In this document: piece by piece, positions 24,939 through 35,663 of the stretch | Layout: every line of letters starts with the position of its first letter | Numbering within the stretch: position 1 is the first letter of the stretch | DNA from: Strongyloides papillosus | Lineage: Eukaryota > Nematoda > Chromadorea > Rhabditida > Strongyloididae | Assembly: GCA_005656395.1 (NCBI GenBank) | Contig: SRSI01000010.1 | Coordinates: 2,604,001-2,668,000 of the forward strand | Length of the DNA stretch: 64,000 nucleotides | Direction of reading: 5' to 3' | The notes under the pieces: model-generated | The model's database searches: none | Told to the model about the DNA's origin: nothing | Seen by the model: the letters and a program-made list of their open reading frames with translations, nothing else | Made by a program: the position numbers and the translations under genes

Positions 24939-25339
24939 AAGTTATCTTAATTTATAAACAAATTTAAAAAATCATTTTAATATTTCAACAAAAAAGATCT
25001 CTTAGCCTATCTAAATTTTTAATAAAAAAAGAAAAATAGATATGAAATAGGATAAAATATATTTAGTAATATCATATATATATTTAAATATATATATTCG
25101 GTGAAGGAAAAATATAATAACAAGTGAATAAAAATTAAATAATTTTTTATTATATTTATAAAAAAAAGACTAAATTATATAATATAGTAATAAAACTAAA
25201 GATAAATAATATTGCAAAAAAATGAATGATTCTTTCTTTTGTTCTAAATATTTTTAATTAGATTAAAAATAAAGATATATTTTGTAAATATTAAATAAAA
25301 TAGTTTAGAAATAAAACTTTATGTTATTTTATTAAAATT
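24939..25339. other. AT-rich spacer between acy-1 and GT92 gene
   Basis: This 401-bp stretch holds the acy-1 3' end and the promoter of the next gene. Nothing else is recognised. Confidence 0.5.
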
Positions 25340-26814
25340 ATGAGAAAAAAGATTCTAATAATAAATATACTTCTATATTCTATAATAATATTTATTCTGT
25401 TATGGTATAATAAAAATTTAGAAGATAATATAAAAGGAATATTAATCGGAAGAGAAGTATTTTTGACTAGTGCCTATTATATGAAGAATGATCCCTTGTA
25501 AGTGTTTATACATATTCTTTATTTTATAAAATAAACATTTTTTACTAAGGAGATAATACTATTTAATTGTAGCCTTTTTATAGCTTTGGAAAAAATTATG
25601 GTGTTGTTATTGTTACAATGTTAACAACTAATATCAAATTATTTTCTTTTATATGTTATACAAAAAATGAAAATAATGCTATTTTAAAGAAGGGAAAATT
25701 TATTCTTAATAAAAACAGTTTTAATAAAACTTGCCAATATACAACATTGTTTTTCACGTGTCCTATTTTAGAAGATTCTAAAGTCCTTGGAATTATAGAT
25801 GAATCAAGAAATGATAGTAAAATATTTAGTTACTTTTTAAATAAAACTTTTAAAAAGGTAGACATCACCGTTTGTTACGGTTCATTATTTATGTTTAATG
25901 ATATTGAAAAATTTGTACTGTCAAGCGAAATGTTTTTATACAATAATGTAGATAGAATTCAGGTATATTTTAAAAGTGGGAGATTAGAAGAGTGGAATTT
26001 ATTAAAAAAATATAGAGATTCGAGAAATGATAAAATTCATATTAAAAGAATGGCTTCATTTTTTAGCGAGGGAATTAGTCATAAAAATTATAGGGATACA
26101 GTAGCAGATCATTTATGGTTTTCGAACAAAGAAGCTATATCAATGGATTGTTTTTTAAAATATAGAAATAGCAAATTTGTTATTTTTTCAAATTATGACG
26201 AAGTGCTAATGGAAAACAAATACTTTAAAAATTATTTAACTAAAAGTATCTTTTTTTATCCACAAGTTGAGAATATAATTTTGAATGTTGTTAACAGTAA
26301 AAACGGGCATATAATAAATAGGAGAAAAATAATTGTTAACGAAAATGCTAAAAACATAAATTTTGGAGATTGGACGTCAAAAAATGCCTACTTGAAGTTT
26401 GTACTAACTTCGTTAAAACATTCTTCAGATTACTTTTATATAAAGGTCCCTCAAGAAATAGTTAGAAATGTTCAAAATTTTTTTCAAACAAACAATAGTA
26501 TTTTATCAATGTTAAAGAAAAAGGAAGAGAAAAATATTTATTTGCTTGAGTATATATCTAGATGTGAGTTTTATTTTGATATATCAACTCAATGTCAAAA
26601 AATATCTTCTTGGTGCATTAGGGAATCTGAAAAAATAAAAAATTTTAGATGTATCTATATGTGGAATAATTATCAAATTCATAAATCTAATATTAGAACT
26701 ACATTTATCGAAACAACCTGTTGTAAATATTTTAATTTTAACGGTTCATGTCCCATGATTATTGATCCAATAGTAATGAAAGGAAAAGAAAAATATTGCA
26801 AAAATGAGTTATAA
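25340..26814 (+). CDS. GT92 (DUF23) family glycosyltransferase
   Basis: Exon 1 (25340-25497) and exon 2 (25584-26814) give 462 aa. Of two nearby acceptors, only the second (TTTTTATAG at 25575-25583) keeps the frame: ..MKNDP-F-FGKNYGVVIVTM. A type II signal anchor sits at residues 5-22 (ILIINILLYSIIIFILLW), so the catalytic part faces the Golgi lumen. The DUF23 core is recognisable from VDITVCYGSLFMFNDIEKFV through YNNVDRIQVYF, followed by FSNYDEVLM where family members usually have a D-x-D motif. A Cys-rich C-terminus (CCKYFNFNGSCPM) follows. GT92 enzymes of nematodes include beta-1,4-galactosyltransferases acting on core fucose of N-glycans. The first acidic residue of the D-x-D site is Asn here, so activity should not be assumed. 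Confidence 0.75.
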
Positions 26815-26908
26815 AAGAAGTAAAAATGAATAATATTTTTATTTTTATTAGTACTTTATGTATAATTCATTTAAATATTTGATTTTTATAAGTTACTTTC
26901 TATTACTA

Positions 26909-27995
26909 TTATAAATCTTCTGAATTTCCATCTAATGGTTTAAAGATAATAAAACTACATTTTAAGTCTTTTGAAACTTTCATTACTGCGGAGTTGTTAT
27001 TAAATTGCCCTGTATAATGTGGTGCAGAGAAAATTGTAACCAATTTTTTGTCTCCAAAAAATTCATAACCGTCTTGAATCATTTGATGAGCTCTAACAAC
27101 TAAATCTATTTGAAGAGTATTCATAAACTGTTTTAATGCTGTTGCACCAAAAACTCTTGCAGCTCCACGGGGGGATTCATCATATTGATCAATATTTGGA
27201 TCTGGATCTGCCCAAGTTAAATCAGCCATCAATCCAAGATCAGGAATATCACAAGGTCTTTCAATTTGATCAAATTGCTCAAACTCCGTTAAGTCTTCAG
27301 ATATCCCACCATGCATACAAAGAATCTTTTTTTCGATCAATCCACAAAAAGGCATATTTGCAAAAGCTGTTTGAAAAACATCGTATAGGTGAACAGAATA
27401 TCTTTTTTTGCATTCTGATAGAAATCCATATTGCGTGTTTACTGGCCTAAACAATAGATAAAATAATGTGAAAAGAAATTTACCTAGATTCATGATTACC
27501 CCTCAAAAGTATAACATCATCAGGATACAAAATTTTTAATGAAAACAATAATATTATAACTTCGATAGAAAACGGTCCTCTATCAACATAGTCACCGAGA
27601 AAGAGGTATCTACTTTTAGGTGGATAACCATTATAATTTAGCAATGCAATAAGATCTTCGAATTGTCCATGAATATCTCCAACTACTGTTATATCAGCGG
27701 CTGTATGAATTAACAATGGTTGCGTCCAAAATGTCTCCCTAGCTCTATATATAACTTCAAGAAGTTCTTTCTCAGAAAATATACATGTAGCTAAAGATGG
27801 AGTCCAATCATCTGTTAATCTCTTAACAAATCCCTCTATTCTTTTTCTAATAACTTCTACATCTTCTTTTAAATTATAGAATGGATCTGCATCATACATC
27901 GCCAGAACTGTTGGACTATTGATAGAATTTTTATTATCTGAAGATTCTTTTTTGGGCGGCTCTACAGCAACTTCACAAGATGGTGGATCGACCAT
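26909..27995 (-). CDS. Divergent PP1-like serine/threonine phosphatase
   Basis: Exon 1 (27995-27484) and exon 2 (27446-26909), with a 37-nt intron, give 349 aa. The PPP catalytic core is complete: GDIHGQ (106-111), GDYVDRG (134-140), GNHES (166-170), MHGG, and RAHQ followed by DGYEFF. All the metal-binding Asp, His and Asn positions and the phosphate-binding Arg residues are visible. It departs from true PP1 in the usually invariant GNHECA (here GNHESR) and APNYCGEFDN (here [10 protein letters not shown]). It also has a roughly 40-residue Pro/Glu/Lys-rich N-terminal extension. Nematodes carry expanded sets of such PP1 relatives, several of them sperm-enriched, so a germline role is a reasonable guess. 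The gene converges with the GT92 gene, with 94 bp between the stops. Confidence 0.88.
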
Positions 27996-28673
27996 AATTA
28001 AAAAATACTTTTCTTGAAAAAAGATTTGGAAAAATAAATTTTTTTTCCAATTTATTATCTTAATTTATTGAAAGAAATTTTAATATTCAAGAATATTTTA
28101 ATATTCAAGAATATTTTAAAAATTAACATTATATTAATTCTAAATGCAGAAAATTTTAATATATCGTTTTAGTGATCAAGAATCTAATTTTTTATTAAAG
28201 TATATACTATATGCAATGTTTCAAGCATAAAAAATTATAATAAATTATCAACACTTATTGAATATTCCAATTATATATTTAACGAAAGATTAAAAGTTAT
28301 TGAAATTATAGCAGAAAGATTAGACAACTTAAATTATGATAATAAATTATTAATAAGCAAAATTTAGAAATTTATTTGTTTTGTTAGAAGTTCCGTAATT
28401 ACTCGTATAAAAAGAATTCCGATATTAAAATTATTTTAAAAATGTTAAAAAACAGGAGTTTTCTTGAAGGAAAATTATTTTTTAATTTCAGATTCATCGT
28501 GAACAAAAAAAATGAATAAAAATCCAATAGATTTAAAAAATCCACCCACAACATAGTATAATCGTAATTAATAGTAAAAATAAATTTTTATTATAAAATA
28601 CTAATTTATTAATTAAAAGAAAAAACGTTATCAATAACATAATACAATTTTCACAAATGAATTAGAAAATGAA
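27996..28673. other. AT-rich intergenic region upstream of the PP1-like gene
   Basis: This region has a direct repeat of TTTTAATATTCAAGAATA near 28079-28113. No gene is seen. Confidence 0.5.
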
Positions 28674-28862
28674 TCATTCTTTTCTTTTAGAATATCCATA
28701 ATCACTGTCTTCTTTTTGTACGCAGCATTTGAATATAAAGCATTTCTTCTTTGGTTTGTCGTCATTACTGTTAGAATACTGTCTAAGTGTTGGAACTCTT
28801 GAAATACATGATTTATTGTATTCCGAACTTTTACCTTCTTTTCTGTTAACACAATCAGACAT
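28674..28862 (-). CDS. Possible 62-aa orphan, basic and Cys-containing
   Basis: A single open frame starts MSDCVNRKEGKSSEY and ends SDYGYSKRKE. It has five cysteines, including a KKKCFIFKCCVQKE cluster, and is rich in Ser, Lys and Tyr. There is no signal peptide or membrane helix. A Cys cluster flanked by lysines could be a lipidation site, but that is a guess. The frame is short and no splice or acceptor signal confirms it. Chance in AT-rich DNA cannot be excluded, although the composition is more protein-like than the usual noise ORFs here. Confidence 0.35.
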   Translation of the reverse strand: MSDCVNRKEGKSSEYNKSCISRVPTLRQYSNSNDDKPKKKCFIFKCCVQKEDSDYGYSKRKE

Positions 28863-29106
28863 TTTGAAAAATAAATGAATCTTTAAACTAAATTCTACAA
28901 AAATTTATATGAATACTATGTTGTTATTTTTACATAAGCGTCATTCTATTATATTAAATTAGCTGTTCAAATTTTCTTTTGTTGAAACAATGTTTCCTTC
29001 TACTCAGCCGGCTAGATAAATATTATTGAAGAATTAGTATGTAAAGTATTTTGAAAATAAGACTAATGTACAAAGTAAATAAAATAAAAAAATATATACA
29101 TGAAAA

Positions 29107-30124
29107 CTACTCTAGACATATTGGAAACGAAGAAATGCGAGATAAAATTGGTAAAATTTGATCATTATTCAACATTTCATGATTCCCAATCCATGCTTCT
29201 TTTAAAGATCTGTCCAGTATCAAATAGCAATCATTATTTATCGTATCGACCTCAACAGTTAATATCCAAAAAGCATTCTTATTTGAAGTAGTGTGGATGT
29301 CAGCTTCTGAATGAATAATTAATGGTAAATCTGATTCAAGATCTTGTATATTCCATAACACTACAACATTATTTGACTTTAACTCCTTTTCTAGTGATTT
29401 TTTAAGGAACTCCTTATCAGCACCAAATTTCTTTGATTCCATCTCTGAAACCATATTTTTACCATGAAAAGCTGTAATGTTAGCATATTGAGTAATAAAT
29501 AACTTAGCACTTTTATCTCTTTTCTCATGAATAAAAGTTAAAATAATAGGTAATCCATGGGTGCGTTTTCTTATACGATCTCTTGCTAATTCAAGTAAAT
29601 AGTAATGTGCTTCATTTTGCAATGAAAAAACACTACTTAAAAGAGGATTTAATTTCTCAGTAGCCAGTTGAAGATTAGTAAGAGTATACTTTGACGTAGT
29701 ACTTTTAGATGCCAAAAAATTATATGGTATGATATATGGTAAAATAAAACAAAATGCTACAAAACCAACCATCCGTCCAGCAGTCGTTTTGCAAAACACA
29801 ATATTCCTAGTAAGCATGTCAATATACACAATTAAAAAGTTCCAGTACTCAAAAAACGTATCCACAAGAGAAGAAATTGTTGTACCTCGTTGAAATGATG
29901 AGGAAGATCTTGTCTTCGGCCTCAATATAGTGGAACTTTTAATTTTAGGCATCTTGTCTAGTGCTAAATTTAAAAAAACTACAAATTAAATAGAATATTC
30001 ACTTACTTGTTCTACTTGTTTCTTGAATATATTTTTTGACTGATCTAAACTTCTGGATAGTTCCGTCTAGATGACGATAAAACTGCTCTGTAATGTAAAT
30101 ACTAATCACACGTTTTGACGCCAT
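29107..30124 (-). CDS. Single-pass membrane protein resembling torsin-interacting LAP1/LULL1
   Basis: Exon 1 (30124-30007) and exon 2 (29963-29107) give 324 aa. The join makes ..IQETSRT-TLDKMPKIK. A basic, Ser-rich N-terminal half is followed by one clear helix (about residues 104-123, MVGFVAFCFILPYIIPYNFL). A roughly 200-residue lumenal-type domain follows. Its central part (GLPIILTFIHEKRDKSAKLF, then a VVVLWNIQDLESDLPLIIHS strand and an AFWILTVEV strand) follows the order of the LAP1/LULL1 domain. That domain activates the AAA+ ATPase torsin at the nuclear envelope or ER. The match is by pattern only and identity is low. It could be another ER/nuclear-envelope membrane protein. The gene is head-to-head with gon-4. 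Confidence 0.5.
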
Positions 30125-30672
30125 TAAAAATCATGTAGCCTTTACTTCAAATTGCACCGTTTTCGTTGTGGGAGTTATATGCTTTTTTTTAAAATTTTTA
30201 ATTACAAAAATAATCCGGCAAACCGGAGCAAAATTAATTAAAAAATTTGAATTCTTTTGTATTAAAAAAAACCTCCAACAATAAAAAGACTGAAAACATT
30301 TCCATAACTCAAATTTATGTAGATTTCTTCATCGGTTTGAAAAGCATCTAACACCTACTTCCGTCAGGAAGTGAAAACTACCATTCTATATAAAAATACA
30401 GTCAAATCCGACATTTCTTTATACTTATTTATACTACTGCACATAAGTAAGTTATTGTTTCTATATGTTGACGTTGTAACACAGTTAATCTCGTTATCAT
30501 TAATAAAGTTGCTTTTGTTGAAAAACACTAGTATCTTATGTCAAATGTACGTAATTCCAATCCATCCTCCAATAACGAATGTATTAAATAGAATTTTAGC
30601 AAAGTAAGATAGGTCTTAACCGCCAAACGTTATTAATTTTAATAAAAATTTTATTTTATTAATGTTCTAGTC
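30125..30672. other. Bidirectional promoter region, LAP1-like gene / gon-4
   Basis: This 548-bp region separates divergent starts. It contains the ETS-type inverted repeat listed separately. A TTCTAG acceptor 3 nt before the gon-4 ATG suggests trans-splicing. No coding exon is seen. Confidence 0.55.
30357..30372. promoter_or_regulatory. Inverted ETS-like motif ACTTCC-GTCA-GGAAGT
   Basis: This is a perfect 6-bp inverted repeat with a 4-bp spacer. Each arm reads as an ETS core (GGAAGT), and it lies between two divergent genes. ETS factors bind GGAA/T. Binding here is inferred only. Confidence 0.4.
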
Positions 30673-33600
30673 ATGAATCCATCAAATATTACTTACAAAA
30701 ATAATTCTATTAATCAGCAGAATCGTGAGCGTCTACTGCGTAACTCATTAGGTGAATCATTTGAGAATCAAGTTCAAAAGTTAAAATTAACAGAATTACA
30801 TATACATAATATTCTGATGAATATACTTCACGATGAGCCTGTTGATTCTTTTGACTTCTCTCATATATCTACAAGAAGAATTACCAGAGCTTTTGAAAGA
30901 GAACTAGAAGAGAAAAGAAAACAAGAGGAAAAAAGAGATAGCAGAGACAGAAGTCTTAATAATACGATATTTGACATTGAATTCAGTGAAGATGAAGAAT
31001 TAGATACAGAATATAACCCTCTTCAGAATGTTAATAATATTGAGAATCCTAATTTAGTTCTACAGAATTACCACTCACGAGACTGGAATAATGATATAAA
31101 TTACCCTAACACTAGGTCTAGGCACAATGAATCAGCATATTACATGAGTGATGAATATCGCTGTTTTGATACATCTTTTGCAGTGTATGATGATGATCCA
31201 ATATATAAAGATTTTCTAACAAATCTTGATAATAATGATCAATGTGATTACTCACAAGGTATTTTGATATGAGTTTGTATTTTGATAATTGTTTTCAGAT
31301 GAAGAAGATGATCCTGAATTCGATCCATCTCAAGAACCGAATTTTTTCGAGAATTTTGATGACGATGATGAATCAGTCAAAATATCAAAGTCGGAACTTA
31401 AGCAATTCGTTGAGGACCTTGATACACCAAATATTATTACAGATGTTATTGTTGTTTCACCAAATTGTGAAACAAGCGAAGATTCCAGTAGCAGTGCTTC
31501 AAGGCAAATACTTTCCTCTACACCAAAAGACTATGATAGTGAACATAATTCAGGAAAACAGGGTAGGAGATTTGTTCAACCTTCTCCAGAAGAGTACAAA
31601 TTTTATGATTTTTCCAATTCAGCTTCATGCATTCATGGGAGAGGCCTAATGACTAAAGATGAACAAGACCAGTTTATTACTCAAACGGAGATGCTGGTTC
31701 AGTTACTTCTTCAATTTATTGTTTGTTATCATTTTGATCAGATTGATGATAAATATGGGAAGATGTATAAAGATATGTTAAATAATTTATTGTGTCAACA
31801 AGCATGTTCTTCGAGTAACTCATTATTGAGGAAAGTTAGGAACATTTATAGTGCTGTGAATCATTATCAAACACTAACAAATTTACGGGTAGATGAATTT
31901 AATCATCAATTAATGTTTCCTGATACTTTACATCATACCTCTTTCAAACCGGTTCATGTATACTCTGGAATAGTTCTAGCAACATCTGATGCTCTAATGT
32001 ACCCAAAACTCCTTCCATTTCAAAAGTTTTACATTTCTTCTGTCCAAGGGAGTGTGTTTTCAAGATCAGAGATTAACTTAATGAAGTTTGCACTTGCAAG
32101 AACAAAGGAATCACAAAAGCAATTTAAAAATACTAAATCTCCTAAATATGTTTCAATTATTGAAAAGTATTTTCCTCTAAGAACAACCGAACAATTAAGA
32201 TGGAGAATCTCTAGTGCAAGGAATTCAAAGAATAAAGAAATAAATTCAGTCCAATTTGCTTTGCAAAATAAGATATCATATTTTGAAGATTATACTAAAA
32301 AACATTCAGAATTCAATGGTATTATAAGGGCTTCTTTCGATGTTGGACAAGTTTTGTGTCCCTTGCATTGGCTGAAAAAGTGGATGCCTGAATGGTTGAG
32401 AGTTTTGAAAACAAAAATTATGCAAGGTGAATATTCTAAAACATTTCCAAATTTAACTATACCTCGAAATACGCTTTCTGAAGTTACTAAACCGCAAAAT
32501 GTTCCTACTTCTAGTGTAGTTCCTGTTGGACCAAAAGTTACCATTCCTCAGGGAATTAATATAACACAACCAATACAAATTATTCAATTAAATGAGATAC
32601 CTCAAGTTGTTAAAGTGCCCGTTATAAATGAATGTTCTTACCAAAATTCAGTTGATCAAGTGAAGATCAATAACAATCAAGGAAATGAAGAATTAAAGAA
32701 TAATTCTGGTGATCGGATAATTGATCCTCTTGAGATTGAGAAATATATCGCTGAGATGCAAAATTTGAAGAATCAAAAGAAAAGAAATCGACGGAATAAT
32801 GCTTATGGAGCTAGAAATGTAACAGATGATGACTTCGCAAATGAACCATTTAGAGAATATCAAACGTCTTTAGTTCCTTCAAGTCAAGTCTCAACAGATC
32901 CAACATTAAAAAATTATTCACGACACGACCTTCATAAAATCAGATTCCATTTGGGAATGAAAAAACAAGAAGCTATTCAATCTGGAACATGGGATATCAG
33001 TAAAGATGTGTATGATCCAGATGAAGTAAGTGAGGCTTGTGTCAAAGTTGATGAGGATAAGAAGAGAAAAGAAACAGAAAATGCTGAAAGGAGGAAACGA
33101 AGATATAACTTGTCTAAGAAAATATCAAATGATGATAATGGAGAAGGAAGAGAACGAAAAGAGTTAAAATTGTCTAGTAACCAGTCCCAAAAGGAAGATG
33201 ATCCTTACAAAGATCTGAGTAAATTACAAAAGAAAATTAAAAGACAAAATGATGGAAAAATTGCAATGTATGATCCATTTTACCACAATGAAGCTATGAA
33301 AAAGATAAGTGTAATAATTGGGGAGGACATTCAACAAAAATTTTCACTTCACAAAGGTATGTTAATTGAATTAGAGGAATTACTTAACCAATATGGTAAT
33401 GATCAAAAGAAGTTTATAGAAAAATTAGAGCAATCATGGGGAAGTCATTTTGAATTTATGACTCAATTAGTTTCAATACTACTAGATGAAAGTAATTTAA
33501 CTGAAGAAATGTGCACAAATCCAACAAGAGTTGCTCAGACGAACGCGTTAGAAATAATCCGAATGATATACATTTACTGTCATCACAGTAGAGGAAAAAT

Positions 33601-33841
33601 TTCGGCTAGAAATGTGTTTAGAACAATTGAAAAAGAGTTTCAGGGAGAGGGTAATGAGATAATGATAGGTAAACGACTATTAGAAATATTTAAAAAAGAA
33701 ACTCCTATATACAACTACTTGAAAAGATTCGTCCAATTAGATATTGATATTGAAGATCTATCTGATGAGGAAGAATTCATTGATGCTGCGGGGGGTGATA
33801 TTGACTTTTCTGGTGATGAAAATAATTTACTATATTTTTGA
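30673..33841 (+). CDS. gon-4: GON-4 / GON4L-like chromatin regulator
   Basis: Exon 1 (30673-31258) and exon 2 (31299-33841), with a 40-nt intron, give 1042 aa. The N-terminus is charged, with FSEDEELDTEYNPL and DEEDDPEFDPSQEP acidic blocks as in GON4L. A conserved region near residues 315-350 (GLMTKDEQDQFITQTEMLVQ) corresponds to the paired-helix segment shared with YY1AP. FYISSVQGSVFSRSEINLMK through EKYFPLRTTEQLRWRI matches the second shared block. A long polar linker leads to a C-terminal region of about 150 residues resembling a SANT/Myb-like fold (GMLIELEELLNQYG..), closing in a very acidic tail. C. elegans GON-4 is a nuclear protein needed for gonadal cell divisions. GON4L works in transcriptional repression. 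The assignment rests on pattern recognition of several blocks. Confidence 0.72.
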
Positions 33842-33966
33842 GTGATGAAGAAAAATTAAATTGGAAAAAAATATTGTGAGCACGAAAATTGTTGCATAAT
33901 TATTTATTTTGGTTATATTTATGTTTATTTTTCCTTTGATTTATATTCTAATAGTATTATAATGTA

Positions 33967-34782
33967 TTATAAAATTATAGGAACTTTTACCATACGTTCA
34001 GAAAATTTCTTGTAAACATTTTTGATAACATACTAAAAATATAATGATAACAAAGTATTATTTAAACTTACATCATTTATTTCAGCATCAAAGTACGCCA
34101 TTTTAAGCGGAATCTCAAATTGTATTTTGTCATCTGTTCTCTTGCTATCGTAGAAAAGGTAAAAAATATCACGACTCTTGGCAAATGATTTAATTTCTTG
34201 TGGTGTCTTAACACCACAGAACAAATATGATTGTTTTACATTTGATCCATTTATGTAGTCAATTTTTCCTGAATTTTCTTCGTTGGCATTTATGTTGGGC
34301 ATATTACAAAAACCCATATTTGCACATTTCCCGGTTGTAACACATGACGCCTGGAACTTTTTTGACGTTTCACTCCCTTCGTTTTGTTTTAAGTCCAAAG
34401 CACTTGTCGAGGAACTGTGGTCTTTGTCTTTATTTTTCCCATATTTTTCTTGATCTCTAATGTTTTTACGAATAAAAGCCTTTCTTTTTTTGTACTCTTT
34501 AAGAGAGTGGTAGCCTGTTAATGGTCTTTCCGGCCACTTGACATTTTCTTTTTCATTTATCATTTCACCCTCAGAATTTTCGTAAACTGAATAACTTGGT
34601 GGTGTCATAGCCGAAATTTTGGATAATTTTGAAAAATCAGATGTTCTTAAATGATTATTATTTGATGATCGAGAACTTGTATCTTTGGAGATTGTGTTTT
34701 GGTTCGTGAATGAAGAGTTACTTGATAAATTGGTATTCCATGGAAGACGTGAACGTTTTTTGATACGAATTAACGATGACAT
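33967..34782 (-). CDS. Orphan polar protein with a conserved-looking C-terminal domain
   Basis: Exon 1 (34782-34072) is joined over a 39-nt intron (GTAAGT..TTTTTAG) to a last exon (34032-33967). That exon encodes YVIKNVYKKFSERMVKVPII plus L and a stop. Total length is 258 aa. Without this splice the frame runs on to an unlikely LNNTLLSLYF end. The N-terminal 60% is Ser/Asn/Lys-rich and probably disordered (SSNSSFTNQNTISKD). It includes YHSLKEYKKRKAFIRKNIRD, a basic helix. The last 70 residues (GVKTPQEIKSFAKSRDIFYL..) look folded. I cannot assign a family. The gene is convergent with gon-4, with 125 bp between the stops. Confidence 0.7.
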
Positions 34783-35175
34783 GTTTAAAATATCTAAAAT
34801 AGTAACAATATTTTTTACGACGAACCTTTTTTTATATTTTACAGGTATGTAGATTTGCCTGTTATTTAAATTTTATTCTATGGATAAATTTTTTGTTATG
34901 GTAATATAAAAATTTTAATTTGATGTTGATTGAGAAATATTACCATAATTTTAGTGGTTATTACACTATAAACATTTCTTATACTATTAAAATGTTTCCG
35001 AACATAATCTTTCTGATTTGAATATCATAAAAAATACTACAGTTCATTAACAAAGAAAGAAAAATTAAATAAATATATTATTTTACTAACAAGACTAAAT
35101 ATATAAACTACTTTTTACGTAGAATACAATATAGTTATCATCATACATAAAACTCAACACTCTACAATTGTCATA
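34783..35175. other. AT-rich spacer
   Basis: This is 393 bp between two minus-strand orphan genes. Nothing is recognised. Confidence 0.5.
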
Positions 35176-35538
35176 CTACGAGTTTGTTGAAGAATATTTA
35201 TCAAGAAATTTATTTATATTAGTAATATGAAGATTTGGAGAGACTTTAATATAATTAATAACAGCTTCTGTATTTGGGAATTTCATCTCAATAACATACG
35301 GTTGCTTTTTCATTTTAACATGATTTGGTTGAAGTAAATGAGAAAATATTGGGTAGACACTTGAACAACCTTCACATTTTACCTCGGCATTTTTAAGACG
35401 TTTAACTTCTTCTTGTAACATTTCATTCTCTTTGTTCAGTTCCAAAACTCTCTTGTTTGCAGTGGACAAAAAACTCTCTAAATTTTCATGAATGGCAATA
35501 GCAGCATTTGATAAACTCTGAAGATTACTACTTTCCAT
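35176..35538 (-). CDS. Orphan 120-aa coiled-coil protein with a CxxC
   Basis: A single exon starts MESSNLQSLSNAAIAIHENL. Residues 20-52 form a heptad-like helix (LSTANKRVLELNKENEMLQE..). After it comes CEGC (about 55-58) and a basic, likely folded C-terminus (VIEMKFPNTEAVINYIKVSP). Soluble, with no signal peptide. The coiled coil suggests dimerisation, perhaps as a small subunit of a larger complex. No family is recognised. It is a same-strand neighbour of ZW10 and lies 125 bp downstream of its stop, so polycistronic processing is possible but unproven. Confidence 0.6.
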   Translation of the reverse strand: MESSNLQSLSNAAIAIHENLESFLSTANKRVLELNKENEMLQEEVKRLKNAEVKCEGCSSVYPIFSHLLQPNHVKMKKQPYVIEMKFPNTEAVINYIKVSPNLHITNINKFLDKYSSTNS

Positions 35539-35663
35539 TATTTAATCATCAAAATAAGATATTATACTAAAAAAGTGTATTGTCTGTGTATTAGTAAAAA
35601 TATTTATACAATCGTTATTCCAAAAATAATATTATACAATAGATACAATGGCAACAAAAATAA

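Noticed and set aside
30371..30607. A 78-codon hydrophobic frame upstream of gon-4
   Set aside because: It lies in a divergent promoter. The composition is typical of random AT-rich hydrophobic frames.
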